This document shows, piece after piece, positions 8,486 to 17,414 of a stretch of DNA of 64,000 bases. Each line of letters begins with the position of its first letter. Within the stretch, counting starts at the first letter, position 1. The DNA is from Sphingomonadales bacterium (GTDB taxonomy: Bacteria > Pseudomonadota > Alphaproteobacteria > Sphingomonadales > Sphingomonadaceae): the NCBI GenBank assembly GCA_004173185.1, contig SEFZ01000015.1, forward strand, positions 1-64,000, written 5' to 3'. A model generated the notes under the pieces. The model did not search any database, was not told the origin of the DNA, and saw only the letters and a list, made by a program, of their open reading frames with translations. A program made the position numbers and the translations under genes.

Positions 8486-9352
8486 TTAGCTGGTGGGAAT
8501 CAGCGTCTCCAGACCCTTCGCCGCGATAGTCCAGTGATAGACAGCGTCGGCGATATAGACCCGGAACTGATAGGGATCGACTTGAACCTTTTTGGCATTG
8601 TCAGTGCAATAGGGGGTCTTTGAGATGATCTCCTTGCGAAACCGCGCTTCCTTTTCGAGGCCGGGTTCGGCGCGGAGCATGCGGATCGCGCGTTCGGGTT
8701 CCAACTGTACCATGCAGGCAGCGACATCGTAGAATTTGCGATCGATCGGCGAGCGGAACTTGCCGCGCGCCGCCTCGCGCGCGCGGAAGCGCTCGATCAC
8801 TGGCTTGCCGAGCGTGTCGCGGCGGGTGAGCATGAACTTCGGGGCATATTTGTTGAACGCGAATTCGATCAGCGACCCGCGGTCATACACCGCGCGACAC
8901 ACGGTATATTTGCCGATCGGGATTGGATTGCAGTCGCCATAAAAGGGCGAAGTCGGCAGTGGCGAGGTATAAGCGCCGCGATAGCAGCCCGGCTGCGTGC
9001 GGATCACCCAGTCGAGCGCGTCATGCGTCTTCGGATCGCGGGCATGCCCTTCGACGATCGGGCGCAGTCGCGCGGGATCGACCTTTTTGATGCAGCGCAA
9101 GAACGCGCGCGAGTCCGAGTTTGCGATCCGGCTGGCCTGCGCACCCTGCCCCGGAAGCGCGCTGTTGACCGGGGTGGCATTATAGCCGGTGACGGTGATG
9201 TCTTGATTGGGCGCAGCCGGAGCCGGAGGGGCGGCGGGCGTGGACTGGCTAAGCGGGGCGTCTTGCGCGGCTGCACCGCTGGCGGCTGCACATGCGATCA
9301 GGCTGGCGATTTGGAGGGTTCGAGGCAGCAGCGTCCGAGGCGGAATTCTCAT
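8486..9352 (-). CDS. Six-cysteine secreted protein family, paralogue C
   Basis: 288 residues and the most divergent of the tandem. It carries a signal peptide ending near SGAAAQ, then QDITVTGYNATP and the conserved domain with six cysteines (FLRC, GCYRG, YGDC, CRAVYDR, ACMVQL, PYC). Other blocks are KFMLTRRDTLGKPVIERFRA and VDPYQFRVYIADAVYHWTIA. The ATG at 9352 opens the signal peptide; the ribosome-binding site is weak (AAGAG). Function unknown, with export likely. Confidence 0.78.
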   Translation of the reverse strand: MRIPPRTLLPRTLQIASLIACAAASGAAAQDAPLSQSTPAAPPAPAAPNQDITVTGYNATPVNSALPGQGAQASRIANSDSRAFLRCIKKVDPARLRPIVEGHARDPKTHDALDWVIRTQPGCYRGAYTSPLPTSPFYGDCNPIPIGKYTVCRAVYDRGSLIEFAFNKYAPKFMLTRRDTLGKPVIERFRAREAARGKFRSPIDRKFYDVAACMVQLEPERAIRMLRAEPGLEKEARFRKEIISKTPYCTDNAKKVQVDPYQFRVYIADAVYHWTIAAKGLETLIPTS

Positions 9353-9563
9353 GCTCTTATACTCTTTTGGCGGAGGTAACGCACAGCCAACCCTGAATTG
9401 CCGGGGAATCGCATGCGAAGCAATTGGCCAAAACGGCCGGAACTTCCTTGCTGGCGTCAGAATGGCGCATGCTACGTAACCATTTGAAACACATGCTGTG
9501 CGGATCATGGCTTGTGGGGGGTGGGCGAGGCGTTAGGCTTGCCCGCAAAAGTGGGGGATTCCG

Positions 9564-12362
9564 ATGATAGTGCGCGCGTTGACTGCGATCCTGATGCTGC
9601 TCGCGTGCGGCGCGGCATATGCTGGCGACAAGCCGCTTTATGCGCCTGCGCCAGCCTGGATCGCGCCCACGCCAGCAATCGATTTCGCCAAGCTGACCGA
9701 CAAGGATCCGATGCTGGTGGTGTTCGACCAGCAACAGCGGATCGAGAAGGGCCAGGTGTGGGTCTATTTGAACCAGGCACTGCGCGTGGTCTCGCCGCAG
9801 GTGCTGACGCAGGTGGGTACGATCAAGCTACCCTGGCAGCCGGATCAGGGCGACCTTATCGTTCACACCGCGCAGATCCTGCGCGGGGCCGAGCGGATCG
9901 ATCTGCTGGCGAAGGGCGAACCGCTCAAGGTGTTGCAGCGCGAGGAGCAACTGGAAAAGAGCCAGATCAGCGGCACGCTGACCGCGACGATGGCAGTGGA
10001 AGGGCTGCGCGTCGGCGACACGCTGATCTTCGCTTATTCAATGACGCGCAAGGATCGCGCGTTGAAGGGCGAAATGCAGACGGTTGCGCCGCTGTTGCCC
10101 GATAGCGTTCGTGCCCGTTTCGCGCGGGTTCTGCTGTCCTGGCCGACGGGGAACCCGGTGAAGTGGAAGCTCTATTCGGAAGGCGTGACGCCCAAGCTGA
10201 CAAGCCAGAATGGCTTCGACACGGTGGAACTGGCGCTGCCGCTGCCCAAGCAGCCCGAATTGCCCGGCGATGCCCCGGGCCGCTACAACCGATTGCCGCT
10301 GATCGAGGCGACGAGCTTCGCCGATTGGGCTGCGGTTTCGAAGGTGATGGAGCCGCTCTACCGCACCGAAGGGCTGATCGCGCGCGGTAGCCCGCTTGCC
10401 GCCGAGGTGGCGCGGATCGCCAAGGCTTCGTCGGATCCGCGGGTTCGCACGGCGGCTGCGCTGCAGCTTGTGCAGGACGAGGTCCGATACCTTCTCAACG
10501 CGATGGATGGCGGAAACTATATCCCGCAATCGCCGACCGCGACCTGGTCGCTGCGCTATGGCGATTGCAAGGCGAAGACGCTGCTGCTGCTCGCTATCCT
10601 GCACGAGCTTGGCATCGAAGCGGAGCCGGTTGTCGCGCATAGCTCGCTGGGCGAAATGGTGCCGGGCCGACTGCCCATGCCGGGGGCGTTCGATCACGTG
10701 CTGGTTCGCGCGACCATCGCGGGCAAATCGCTCTGGCTCGATGGCACGGGTGCGGGAAGCCGTATCGGGGATCTCGACGATACGCCGCCTTTCCGCATGG
10801 TCCTGCCGCTGCGCGCGGGGGGCGCGGAACTGATGCCAATCGAAATGCGCAAGCCGGGCCGGCCTACGATGGAAGTAGATGTCGAGATCGATCAGCGCGC
10901 CGGGCTCGGCGTGCGGGGGGGCTTCCGGTACAAAGCCGTGGCGCGCGGGCAATTGGCGACGATGCTGCAACCGCTTTCGACCCAGGCGACCAAGGAACAG
11001 TTGAAGGAGATCGTTGGCAATATGGTCAACGGCACGCTCGGCAACGTCGTGATCGGCGAGAATGCGGTGCAGTATGACGCTGCCACTGCCACAGCGACGA
11101 TCACCGCGGCGGGCCTGATCGGATCGTCCTTCGAGCGCGAGAACCGGCGCTACAAGATGCCGCTGGATCGCACCGTGGATGAAATGAGCTTCTCGCCCGA
11201 TCGTGCACGGACGGCGTGGCGGACCATCCCGGTCGCCGTGCCGGTCGATGTTACCGGCATCTATCGCCTGCGCGTGCGGCTGCCAGGCGAGGGCAAGGGC
11301 TTTACGCTGGACGGAAATCAGGTGCTGCCGCCCGTACTGGCGGGCGTGCCGATCGTGCGGACCGTGAGCCTTGCCGGTGGCGTGGTGACGGTCGAGGATC
11401 GGTTCAGTCCGATCGGTGCCGAGATTGCCCCCGCAGACGTGGCGGCGGTGCGGAGCCAGTTGGCGCTGGCGAAGCAGCGGATGCTCAAGCTCGTCGCGCC
11501 GCAAAACTATCCGGCCTATCACGAAGATGTGCAGGCGAGCCGCCGGACCAAGGCGTTCGATCCGCTGCTCGCGGTCTATGCGAAGATCATCGCCGAGGAG
11601 CCGGAAGAGGCGAAACACTATCGCAACCGCGCCGATTTCCTGCGCGGCATCTATGATTATCGGGGCGCGCTGGCCGATCAGGACAAGGCAGTGGCGCTAC
11701 AGCCCGACGTTCGCACCTATCTTGGCCGCGCGGGCACCCGCGAGGCGCTGGGCGACGATGCCGGTGCCCTGGCCGATGCCGAAGCTGCGTTTGAGCTGGA
11801 TTCGGGCAATGCTGCTGCGATCAGCAGCGTCATCCGTTTCCGCTTCCGCAAGGGTGACAAGGAAGAGGCGCTCGCGATGCTCGAGGAGCGGATCGCCGAG
11901 GGCGGCACCGGGGCGGAGAGCTATCAGATCCTGCAAGCCGATCTGTATGCCGAGAGCGGGCGCATGGAGGAGGCAATCGCGCTGCTCGATACGCTGGTCG
12001 CCGAAAAGCCTGGCGACGCGAACCGGCTGAACGAGCGCTGCTGGTTCAAGGGCACCAACAATGTCGATCTGGAAGGCGCGCTGAAGGATTGCGTGAAGGG
12101 CATCGAACTGGCGAGCAATCCGGCCAATATCTATGACAGCCGGGCGATGGTTTATTTCCGGATGGGCAAGATGGCCGAGGCGCTGGCCGACCTCAATGCC
12201 GCGCTGGAAGTGGCACCAAGCATGGGCGCCAGCCTGTATCTGCGCGGCGTGGTGCGCCGCCGGATGGGCGATATTGCCGGAAGCGACAAGGATCTGGCCG
12301 CAGCGCGGATGATCTGGCCGATTTCGGACATGCGCTATGGGCGTTGGGGCATTAAACCGTAG
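9564..12362 (+). CDS. DUF3857/transglutaminase-like/TPR periplasmic protein
   Basis: 932 residues. A signal peptide (MIVRALTAILMLLACGAAYAG) leads into a DUF3857 beta domain (about 40-250). A transglutaminase-like core follows, with a plausible triad Cys335 (RYGDCKAKT), His378 (AFDHVLV) and Asp393 (LWLDGTG). The C-terminal third (from about 640) is a chain of tetratricopeptide repeats, for example YRNRADFLRGIYDYRGALAD and YDSRAMVYFRMGKMAEALAD. The family is thought to act on or assemble envelope material, but no substrate is established. It stands alone, divergent from the six-cysteine tandem. Confidence 0.9.
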   Translation: MIVRALTAILMLLACGAAYAGDKPLYAPAPAWIAPTPAIDFAKLTDKDPMLVVFDQQQRIEKGQVWVYLNQALRVVSPQVLTQVGTIKLPWQPDQGDLIVHTAQILRGAERIDLLAKGEPLKVLQREEQLEKSQISGTLTATMAVEGLRVGDTLIFAYSMTRKDRALKGEMQTVAPLLPDSVRARFARVLLSWPTGNPVKWKLYSEGVTPKLTSQNGFDTVELALPLPKQPELPGDAPGRYNRLPLIEATSFADWAAVSKVMEPLYRTEGLIARGSPLAAEVARIAKASSDPRVRTAAALQLVQDEVRYLLNAMDGGNYIPQSPTATWSLRYGDCKAKTLLLLAILHELGIEAEPVVAHSSLGEMVPGRLPMPGAFDHVLVRATIAGKSLWLDGTGAGSRIGDLDDTPPFRMVLPLRAGGAELMPIEMRKPGRPTMEVDVEIDQRAGLGVRGGFRYKAVARGQLATMLQPLSTQATKEQLKEIVGNMVNGTLGNVVIGENAVQYDAATATATITAAGLIGSSFERENRRYKMPLDRTVDEMSFSPDRARTAWRTIPVAVPVDVTGIYRLRVRLPGEGKGFTLDGNQVLPPVLAGVPIVRTVSLAGGVVTVEDRFSPIGAEIAPADVAAVRSQLALAKQRMLKLVAPQNYPAYHEDVQASRRTKAFDPLLAVYAKIIAEEPEEAKHYRNRADFLRGIYDYRGALADQDKAVALQPDVRTYLGRAGTREALGDDAGALADAEAAFELDSGNAAAISSVIRFRFRKGDKEEALAMLEERIAEGGTGAESYQILQADLYAESGRMEEAIALLDTLVAEKPGDANRLNERCWFKGTNNVDLEGALKDCVKGIELASNPANIYDSRAMVYFRMGKMAEALADLNAALEVAPSMGASLYLRGVVRRRMGDIAGSDKDLAAARMIWPISDMRYGRWGIKP

Positions 12363-12416
12363 CGATTATGGCTAAGGTTTGGAGTTTCTTCACCCGCACG
12401 CGCTAATGCCCGCAAC

Positions 12417-13373
12417 ATGGCGACACGCGTCTTTATTACGATCGATACCGAGCTCATGTGGCGACACCACGTCGCGGGGCTCGATATGGATACCATCGTC
12501 CAGCGCTCGCTGGAGCCTGCGGGCGTGGGCGTGGCGTGGCAGCTCGAACAGCTCAACAAGCATGGGCTGAAGGCCTGCTTCTTCGTCGATCCGATGCCGG
12601 CGCTGGTGTACGGGCTCGATCCGATCAAGCGCGTGGTGGGTGCGATCCTTGAGGCGGGGCAGGAAGTGCAATTACACGCCCACCCGAACTGGACCGGCGC
12701 CCACCGGGACGACAAGGGCGCGACGCATGGCCGGTTCGAACTGATCGACTATAGCTTCGACGAGCAGGTCGAACTGCTCTCGGGTGCGAGCGACATGCTG
12801 GTGGCCGCAGGTGCGCCCGAGCCGATCGCCTTCCGTTCCGGCAGCTATTCGGCGAGCGACGATACCCTCGGTGCGCTGGCCAAGCTAGGCTTCGAATATG
12901 ACAGCAGCCATAATGGCTCCGAGCATCCCTGGCCGAGCGCGATCTCGCTGGGCCGCGAGCAGATCGCGCCGATCGAGCATCAGGGACTGATCGAAGTGCC
13001 GGTGACGTTGATCGAAGATAAGAAAGGCCATTTGCGCCATTTCCAGATCTGCGCGCTCTCGGCAGGCGAGATGAAGGCGGCACTCGACCATGCCATGGTC
13101 AACGATCATGCCGCCGTCACCGTGGTCAGCCACGGGTTTGAGCTTGCAAATCGCGCAGGTACGCGGCCTAACGCCGTGCACGTAAAGCGTTTTGAAGCGC
13201 TTTGTGCGATGCTGACCAATCGCCGGGGGGTATTGGTGACTGAATTTTTTGGCGACCGGCCGAAGCTGGCGCTGGGTCGCGACGACAAGCCGCTGGGGCC
13301 AAGCATGCTGCGCACGCGGCTGCGGCAGGCCGAGCAACTCTGGTCGAACCTGATCGAGGAGCGTGCAGCGTGA
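12417..13373 (+). CDS. Polysaccharide deacetylase family protein
   Basis: 318 residues of the NodB-like carbohydrate esterase 4 fold: TIDTELMW near the N-terminus supplies the Asp motif, EVQLHAHPNW the metal-binding HxH, and AFRSGSYSASDDTL the arginine motif. No signal peptide, so a cytoplasmic or membrane-proximal step is likely, such as deacetylation of a lipid-linked sugar. It overlaps the next gene by 4 bp (GTGA), showing translational coupling to the FemAB-like acyltransferase. Confidence 0.87.
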   Translation: MATRVFITIDTELMWRHHVAGLDMDTIVQRSLEPAGVGVAWQLEQLNKHGLKACFFVDPMPALVYGLDPIKRVVGAILEAGQEVQLHAHPNWTGAHRDDKGATHGRFELIDYSFDEQVELLSGASDMLVAAGAPEPIAFRSGSYSASDDTLGALAKLGFEYDSSHNGSEHPWPSAISLGREQIAPIEHQGLIEVPVTLIEDKKGHLRHFQICALSAGEMKAALDHAMVNDHAAVTVVSHGFELANRAGTRPNAVHVKRFEALCAMLTNRRGVLVTEFFGDRPKLALGRDDKPLGPSMLRTRLRQAEQLWSNLIEERAA

Positions 13374-14320
13374 ATGCGATGAGCGATATTGCGGTGCCTG
13401 CAGCGCATGCAAAGCCGATCCAGCTCAAGTTCGAGATTGGCGCCCGTACGCTGATGGCGATCCAGCGTTCGCTGGTGCGTATTCCGCTGAGCCTTGAGGA
13501 TGCGCGCATCGGCATGCTGCCCGAACTGCCGGCGCTGGATCGTGACGCGCATGGCTATGCGATCACGTCGCTGCCCGAGAATTTGCAGGCGCTGACGGTC
13601 GCGGCATCGGGCGATATGCTGCCTTTCGTGCGGCAGCGTTACACGCGCTATTTCATCGATTTCGCAATTGGCTTCGATGGCTGGTGGAACGGGCTTTCAT
13701 CGAACGCGCGGCAGGGCATGAAGCGCAAGGCTAAGAAGATCGCGGCCGAAAGCGGCGGCGATCTGGACGTGCGCCGTTTCTCAAAACCGAGCGAGCTGGA
13801 CGCGTTCCACGATGTCGCGCGCGGGATTTCGCTGCGTACCTATCAGGAGCGCCTGCTCGGATCCGGGCTGCCCGATAGCCCCGAATTCCTCCGCGAGATG
13901 ATGACGATGGCGTCGCAGGATCGCGTGCGGGCATGGCTGCTTTATATTGCGGGCGAGCCGGCGGCCTATCTCTATTGCCCGATCGTCGGCGACAATGTGA
14001 TCTACGCGCATGTCGGCCATGATCCGGCGTTCAACGATCTCTCGCCCGGCGCGGTGCTCCAACTGGAGGCGATGCGCGACCTGTTCGACGAAAACCGCTT
14101 CGCGCGCTTCGACTTCACCGAAGGTGAGGGCCAGCACAAGCGCCAGTTCGCGACAGACGGCGTGCCGTGCGTGGACCTGCTGCTACTGCGGCCAAGCCTT
14201 GCGAACCGCGTGACGATGGCGGCACTTGGCGGGTTCAACCGGAGCGTCGCGCTGGTGAAGCGCGGCGTGGAGAAGGCGGGACTCGGCAAGCTGGCGAAGA
14301 AGGTGCGGCGGGGGAGCTAA
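13370..14320 (+). CDS. GNAT/FemAB-like acyltransferase coupled to the deacetylase
   Basis: 316 residues resembling the CelD/BcsL/FemAB branch of acetyltransferases that modify exopolysaccharides. An N-terminal half with YFIDFAIGFDGWWNGLSSNA and GMKRKAKKI is followed by an acyl-CoA-type half (YIAGEPAAYLYCPIVGDNVI, YAHVGHDPAFNDLSPGAVLQ, FDFTEGEGQHKRQFA). The GTG at 13370 overlaps the deacetylase stop; an ATG at 13379 is an alternative. Together with the deacetylase it suggests swapping or remodelling of an N-acyl group on a surface sugar. Confidence 0.8.
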   Translation: MNAMSDIAVPAAHAKPIQLKFEIGARTLMAIQRSLVRIPLSLEDARIGMLPELPALDRDAHGYAITSLPENLQALTVAASGDMLPFVRQRYTRYFIDFAIGFDGWWNGLSSNARQGMKRKAKKIAAESGGDLDVRRFSKPSELDAFHDVARGISLRTYQERLLGSGLPDSPEFLREMMTMASQDRVRAWLLYIAGEPAAYLYCPIVGDNVIYAHVGHDPAFNDLSPGAVLQLEAMRDLFDENRFARFDFTEGEGQHKRQFATDGVPCVDLLLLRPSLANRVTMAALGGFNRSVALVKRGVEKAGLGKLAKKVRRGS

Positions 14321-14326
14321 ACCCTC

Positions 14327-14426
14327 GTCACCCCGGCCTTGGGCCGGGGGCCATTTTTCCTTGAGTGCGCCGCTCTCGCCTCTGGCATCTCTCCCATGGT
14401 GCGCCCTGGCACAGGGCCGGGGTGAC
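14327..14426. repeat. Inverted repeat of the GTCACCCCGGCC type
   Basis: Arms GTCACCCCGGCC (14327-14338) and GGCCGGGGTGAC (14415-14426) are perfect complements. The left arm is followed by a small local hairpin (GGCCTTGGGCCGGGGGCC). It sits between the acyltransferase and recO. Related elements are at 22706-22811 and 49332-49351. Confidence 0.8.
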
Positions 14427-14456
14427 GGTTGCGCGTTGGGTGGCTAAGCCTTCGCC

Positions 14457-15188
14457 ATGCATCTCCGCGCCGAAGCCATCATCCTGAGCGTCCGCGCGCA
14501 TGGCGAACATGGCGCAGTGGTGCGCGCGCTTACCGAGGAACATGGGCTGCAGGCGGGCTATGTGCGCGGCGGACGATCGCGTGCCGTTCGGCCGATCCTC
14601 CAGCCGGCGAATCTCGTGCTTGGCGAATGGCGGGCGCGGACTGAGGAGCAATTGCCCGGGCTGACCGTCGAGCTGATCCACAGCCGCGCGCCGATGTTTG
14701 GCGAGCCTTTGCCCGCCGCAGCGTTCGAATGGGCGACGGCGCTTACCGCTTCGGTGCTGCCAGAGGCGCAGCCTTATCCGCATCTCCACTCTGCGCTCGA
14801 TGGCGTGCTGGGCGCGATTGAGGCGGCACCGGCGGCGCGCGGCTGGGCGGTGGCGCTGGTGCGTTACGAACTGCTGCTGCTCGCCGAACTTGGCTTCGGG
14901 CTCGATCTGGAACGGTGTGCTGCGACGGGCGTGACGCAGGAACTGCATTATGTCAGCCCCAAGAGCGGGGCAGCCGTCAGCCGGATCGGCGCTATCGGCT
15001 ATGAGAACCGGCTGCTGCGATTGCCGCCTTTCCTGACGCTGGGTGGCGCGGCGGAATGGGACGATATCCTTGATGGGCTAAAGCTCACCGGGCACTTCCT
15101 TGCGCGCGACCTGCTGATCGGGCGAAGCGCGGATGTGATCGCGGCAAGGTCACGGTTGGTCGATCGGCTCAAGCGGGCGGTTGCGTAA
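14457..15188 (+). CDS. recO: DNA repair protein RecO
   Basis: RecFOR-pathway protein that helps load RecA on SSB-coated gaps. The 243 residues start with the OB-fold region ([24 protein letters not shown]..., GYVRGG), followed by the helical domain ([21 protein letters not shown]) and a C-terminal region (GHFLARDLL). Only part of the zinc-binding cysteines seen in other RecO proteins is evident. It starts with ATG 31 bp after the repeat element and is followed by leuB. Confidence 0.93.
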   Translation: MHLRAEAIILSVRAHGEHGAVVRALTEEHGLQAGYVRGGRSRAVRPILQPANLVLGEWRARTEEQLPGLTVELIHSRAPMFGEPLPAAAFEWATALTASVLPEAQPYPHLHSALDGVLGAIEAAPAARGWAVALVRYELLLLAELGFGLDLERCAATGVTQELHYVSPKSGAAVSRIGAIGYENRLLRLPPFLTLGGAAEWDDILDGLKLTGHFLARDLLIGRSADVIAARSRLVDRLKRAVA

Positions 15189-15234
15189 GCAGGGCGGGAT
15201 CGGCAAAGCGCCTGCAAATCATAAAGGAGCGGAC

Positions 15235-16287
15235 ATGTCGCTAATCGCAGTTCTTCCCGGCGACGGGATCGGTCCCGAAGTTACCACCCAGGCACGCCGC
15301 GTGCTTGAGGCGCTGGACCTCGATCTCCGGTTCGAGGAAGCGCCGGTTGGCGGAGCGGCCTATCTCTCTTCGGGCCACCCGCTGCCGCCCGAGACGCTGG
15401 CGCTCGCCAAGAGCGCCGATGCCGTGCTGTTCGGCGCGATCGGCGATCCGCGTTTCGAGAAGCTGGAACGGCATCTGCGCCCCGAAGCGGCGCTGCTCAG
15501 CATCCGCAAGGAATTGGGGCTCTTCGCCAATATCCGCCCGGCTACGCTGTTTCCGGGGCTGGAGGGCGCTACGTCGCTCAAGCCCGAGGCCGTTGCGGGA
15601 CTCGACATCGTCATCGTCCGCGAACTGACCGGCGACGTCTATTTCGGCGAGAAGGGCCATCGCAAGACGCCCGAGGGCCTGCGTCAGGGCTATGACGTGA
15701 TGAGCTATGCCGAGAATGAGATTGAGCGGATCGCGATCGTCGGCTTTGAAATGGCCAAGCGCCGCAAGGGCAAGATGTGCTCGGTCGACAAGGCCAATGT
15801 GCTCGAAACGTCGCAGCTGTGGCGCGACGTGGTCATCGAAGTTTCGGCGAAATATCCCGAGGTCGAGCTGACCCATATGTATGTCGATAACGCCGCGATG
15901 CAGATGGTGCGCCGCCCGATCGAATTCGACGTGATCGTCACCGGCAACCTGTTTGGCGACATCCTTTCGGATCAGGCGAGCATGTGTGCCGGATCGATCG
16001 GCATGTTGCCCTCCGCATCGCTAAGCGATTGGAGCGGAGCAAACGGCATGTATGAGCCGATCCATGGCAGCGCGCCCGACATTGCCGGGCAGGGCAAGGC
16101 AAACCCTTGCGCTGCCATCCTTTCTGCGGCCATGCTGCTCCGGCACTCATTGGGGAATGAAACGTGCGCGGGGCAGATCGAGACGGCAGTGGCGAAGGCG
16201 CTGCAGGCGGGGGCACGCACCCTGGACCTGGGCGGCAGCCTGACGACCAGCGAAATGGGCGACGCGGTGCTTCGGGAACTCGTGTGA
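15235..16287 (+). CDS. leuB: 3-isopropylmalate dehydrogenase
   Basis: Third step of leucine synthesis, oxidative decarboxylation of 3-isopropylmalate with NAD. The 350 residues show the beta-decarboxylating dehydrogenase pattern: [11 protein letters not shown] at the start, the substrate arginines, the [10 protein letters not shown] segment, the metal-binding DNAAMQ and [10 protein letters not shown], and the NAD-loop [14 protein letters not shown]. The ATG at 15235 was chosen because AAGGAG lies just upstream. Its last codons overlap the GTG of the next gene. Confidence 0.97.
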   Translation: MSLIAVLPGDGIGPEVTTQARRVLEALDLDLRFEEAPVGGAAYLSSGHPLPPETLALAKSADAVLFGAIGDPRFEKLERHLRPEAALLSIRKELGLFANIRPATLFPGLEGATSLKPEAVAGLDIVIVRELTGDVYFGEKGHRKTPEGLRQGYDVMSYAENEIERIAIVGFEMAKRRKGKMCSVDKANVLETSQLWRDVVIEVSAKYPEVELTHMYVDNAAMQMVRRPIEFDVIVTGNLFGDILSDQASMCAGSIGMLPSASLSDWSGANGMYEPIHGSAPDIAGQGKANPCAAILSAAMLLRHSLGNETCAGQIETAVAKALQAGARTLDLGGSLTTSEMGDAVLRELV

Positions 16288-17387
16288 CGCCCGATTTGCT
16301 TGAGCTTGCAATTGTAATTCCGACCTTCAACGAGCGGGGCAATGTCGCCACGCTGATCGCCAAGCTCGATGCAGCGCTGGCGGGCCGGAACTGGGAAGCG
16401 ATCTTCGTCGACGATGACAGCCCGGACGGGACCGCGCAGGTGGTCCGCGATCTGGGCCGCAGCGACAGCCGGGTACGGGTGATTCAGCGGATCGGCAGGC
16501 GAGGGCTATCGACTGCGTGCATCGAGGGTATCTGCGCGACTGCTGCGCCGATCGTTGCGGTGATCGATGGCGACATGCAGCATGACGAGAGCAAGCTGGT
16601 CGAGATGCTCGATGCGCTGGAAGGCGATGACAGCCTCGAAGTGGTTATCGGTTCGCGCTTCGTTGCCGGTGGCGGCACTGGCGAGTGGGACAGCGACCGC
16701 GTCGCCAAATCGGCCTTCGCGACCAAACTCTCGCGCAAGGTGCTCAAGGCCGATTTGACCGATCCGATGAGCGGCTTTTTCATGATCCGCGCACAGATCG
16801 TCCGCGATCTGGTGCCGACGTTGTCGGGGATCGGCTTCAAGATCCTGCTCGATATCATGACCGCGGCGCCGCATCCGCTGAAGTTTCGTGAAGTGGGATA
16901 TGTGTTCCGTTGCCGGACCGAGGGCGAGAGCAAGCTCGATCACGTCGTCGCGCTGGAATATCTGATCGCGCTCTATGATCGGATGTTTGGCAAGATCATT
17001 CCGGTGCGCTTTGCGATGTTCTCCGCGATCGGTGCGGTGGGGGCGGGCATCCACTTCCTGATCCTGGCTATTTTTTACCGGGGCATGATGCTGCCCTTCG
17101 TCGCCGCGACGATCGTGGCGACGATGGTGGCGATGACCTTCAACTTCTTCCTCAACAACGCGCTGACCTATCGCGGCCAGCGGTTGAAGGGCGCGAGGGA
17201 GATGTGGGCCGGCTGGGTGAGCTTCTGCATCGTCTGCTCGGTGGGCGCGGCGGCGAATGTCGGCGTCTCGGCATTCCTGCACAATGTGCAGCATGGCGAT
17301 TGGCGCCTGTCTGCGCTGGCGGGGATTCTCGTGGCGGCGGTCTGGAATTTCGCCCTGTCTTCGCGGTTCACCTGGGGGCGGTATTAA
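16284..17387 (+). CDS. GT2 glycosyltransferase fused to a GtrA-like membrane domain
   Basis: 367 residues. The first ~230 are a family 2 glycosyltransferase resembling dolichyl/undecaprenyl-phosphate sugar synthases ([39 protein letters not shown]). The C-terminal ~120 form a GtrA-like four-helix membrane domain ([19 protein letters not shown] ... [16 protein letters not shown]). It probably makes and flips a polyprenyl-phosphate sugar used by PMT-type enzymes such as the next gene. The start is a GTG at 16284 that overlaps the leuB stop (GTGTGA) with GGGA upstream; no ATG fits. Confidence 0.88.
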   Translation: MTPDLLELAIVIPTFNERGNVATLIAKLDAALAGRNWEAIFVDDDSPDGTAQVVRDLGRSDSRVRVIQRIGRRGLSTACIEGICATAAPIVAVIDGDMQHDESKLVEMLDALEGDDSLEVVIGSRFVAGGGTGEWDSDRVAKSAFATKLSRKVLKADLTDPMSGFFMIRAQIVRDLVPTLSGIGFKILLDIMTAAPHPLKFREVGYVFRCRTEGESKLDHVVALEYLIALYDRMFGKIIPVRFAMFSAIGAVGAGIHFLILAIFYRGMMLPFVAATIVATMVAMTFNFFLNNALTYRGQRLKGAREMWAGWVSFCIVCSVGAAANVGVSAFLHNVQHGDWRLSALAGILVAAVWNFALSSRFTWGRY

Positions 17388-17414
17388 GCGCCCTTTCCCG
17401 ATGGGAGAGGGAGT

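Noticed and set aside
10038..11618. 526-codon open frame antisense to the DUF3857 protein
   Set aside because: Arg/His-rich shadow of a well-supported gene with no recognisable domain.
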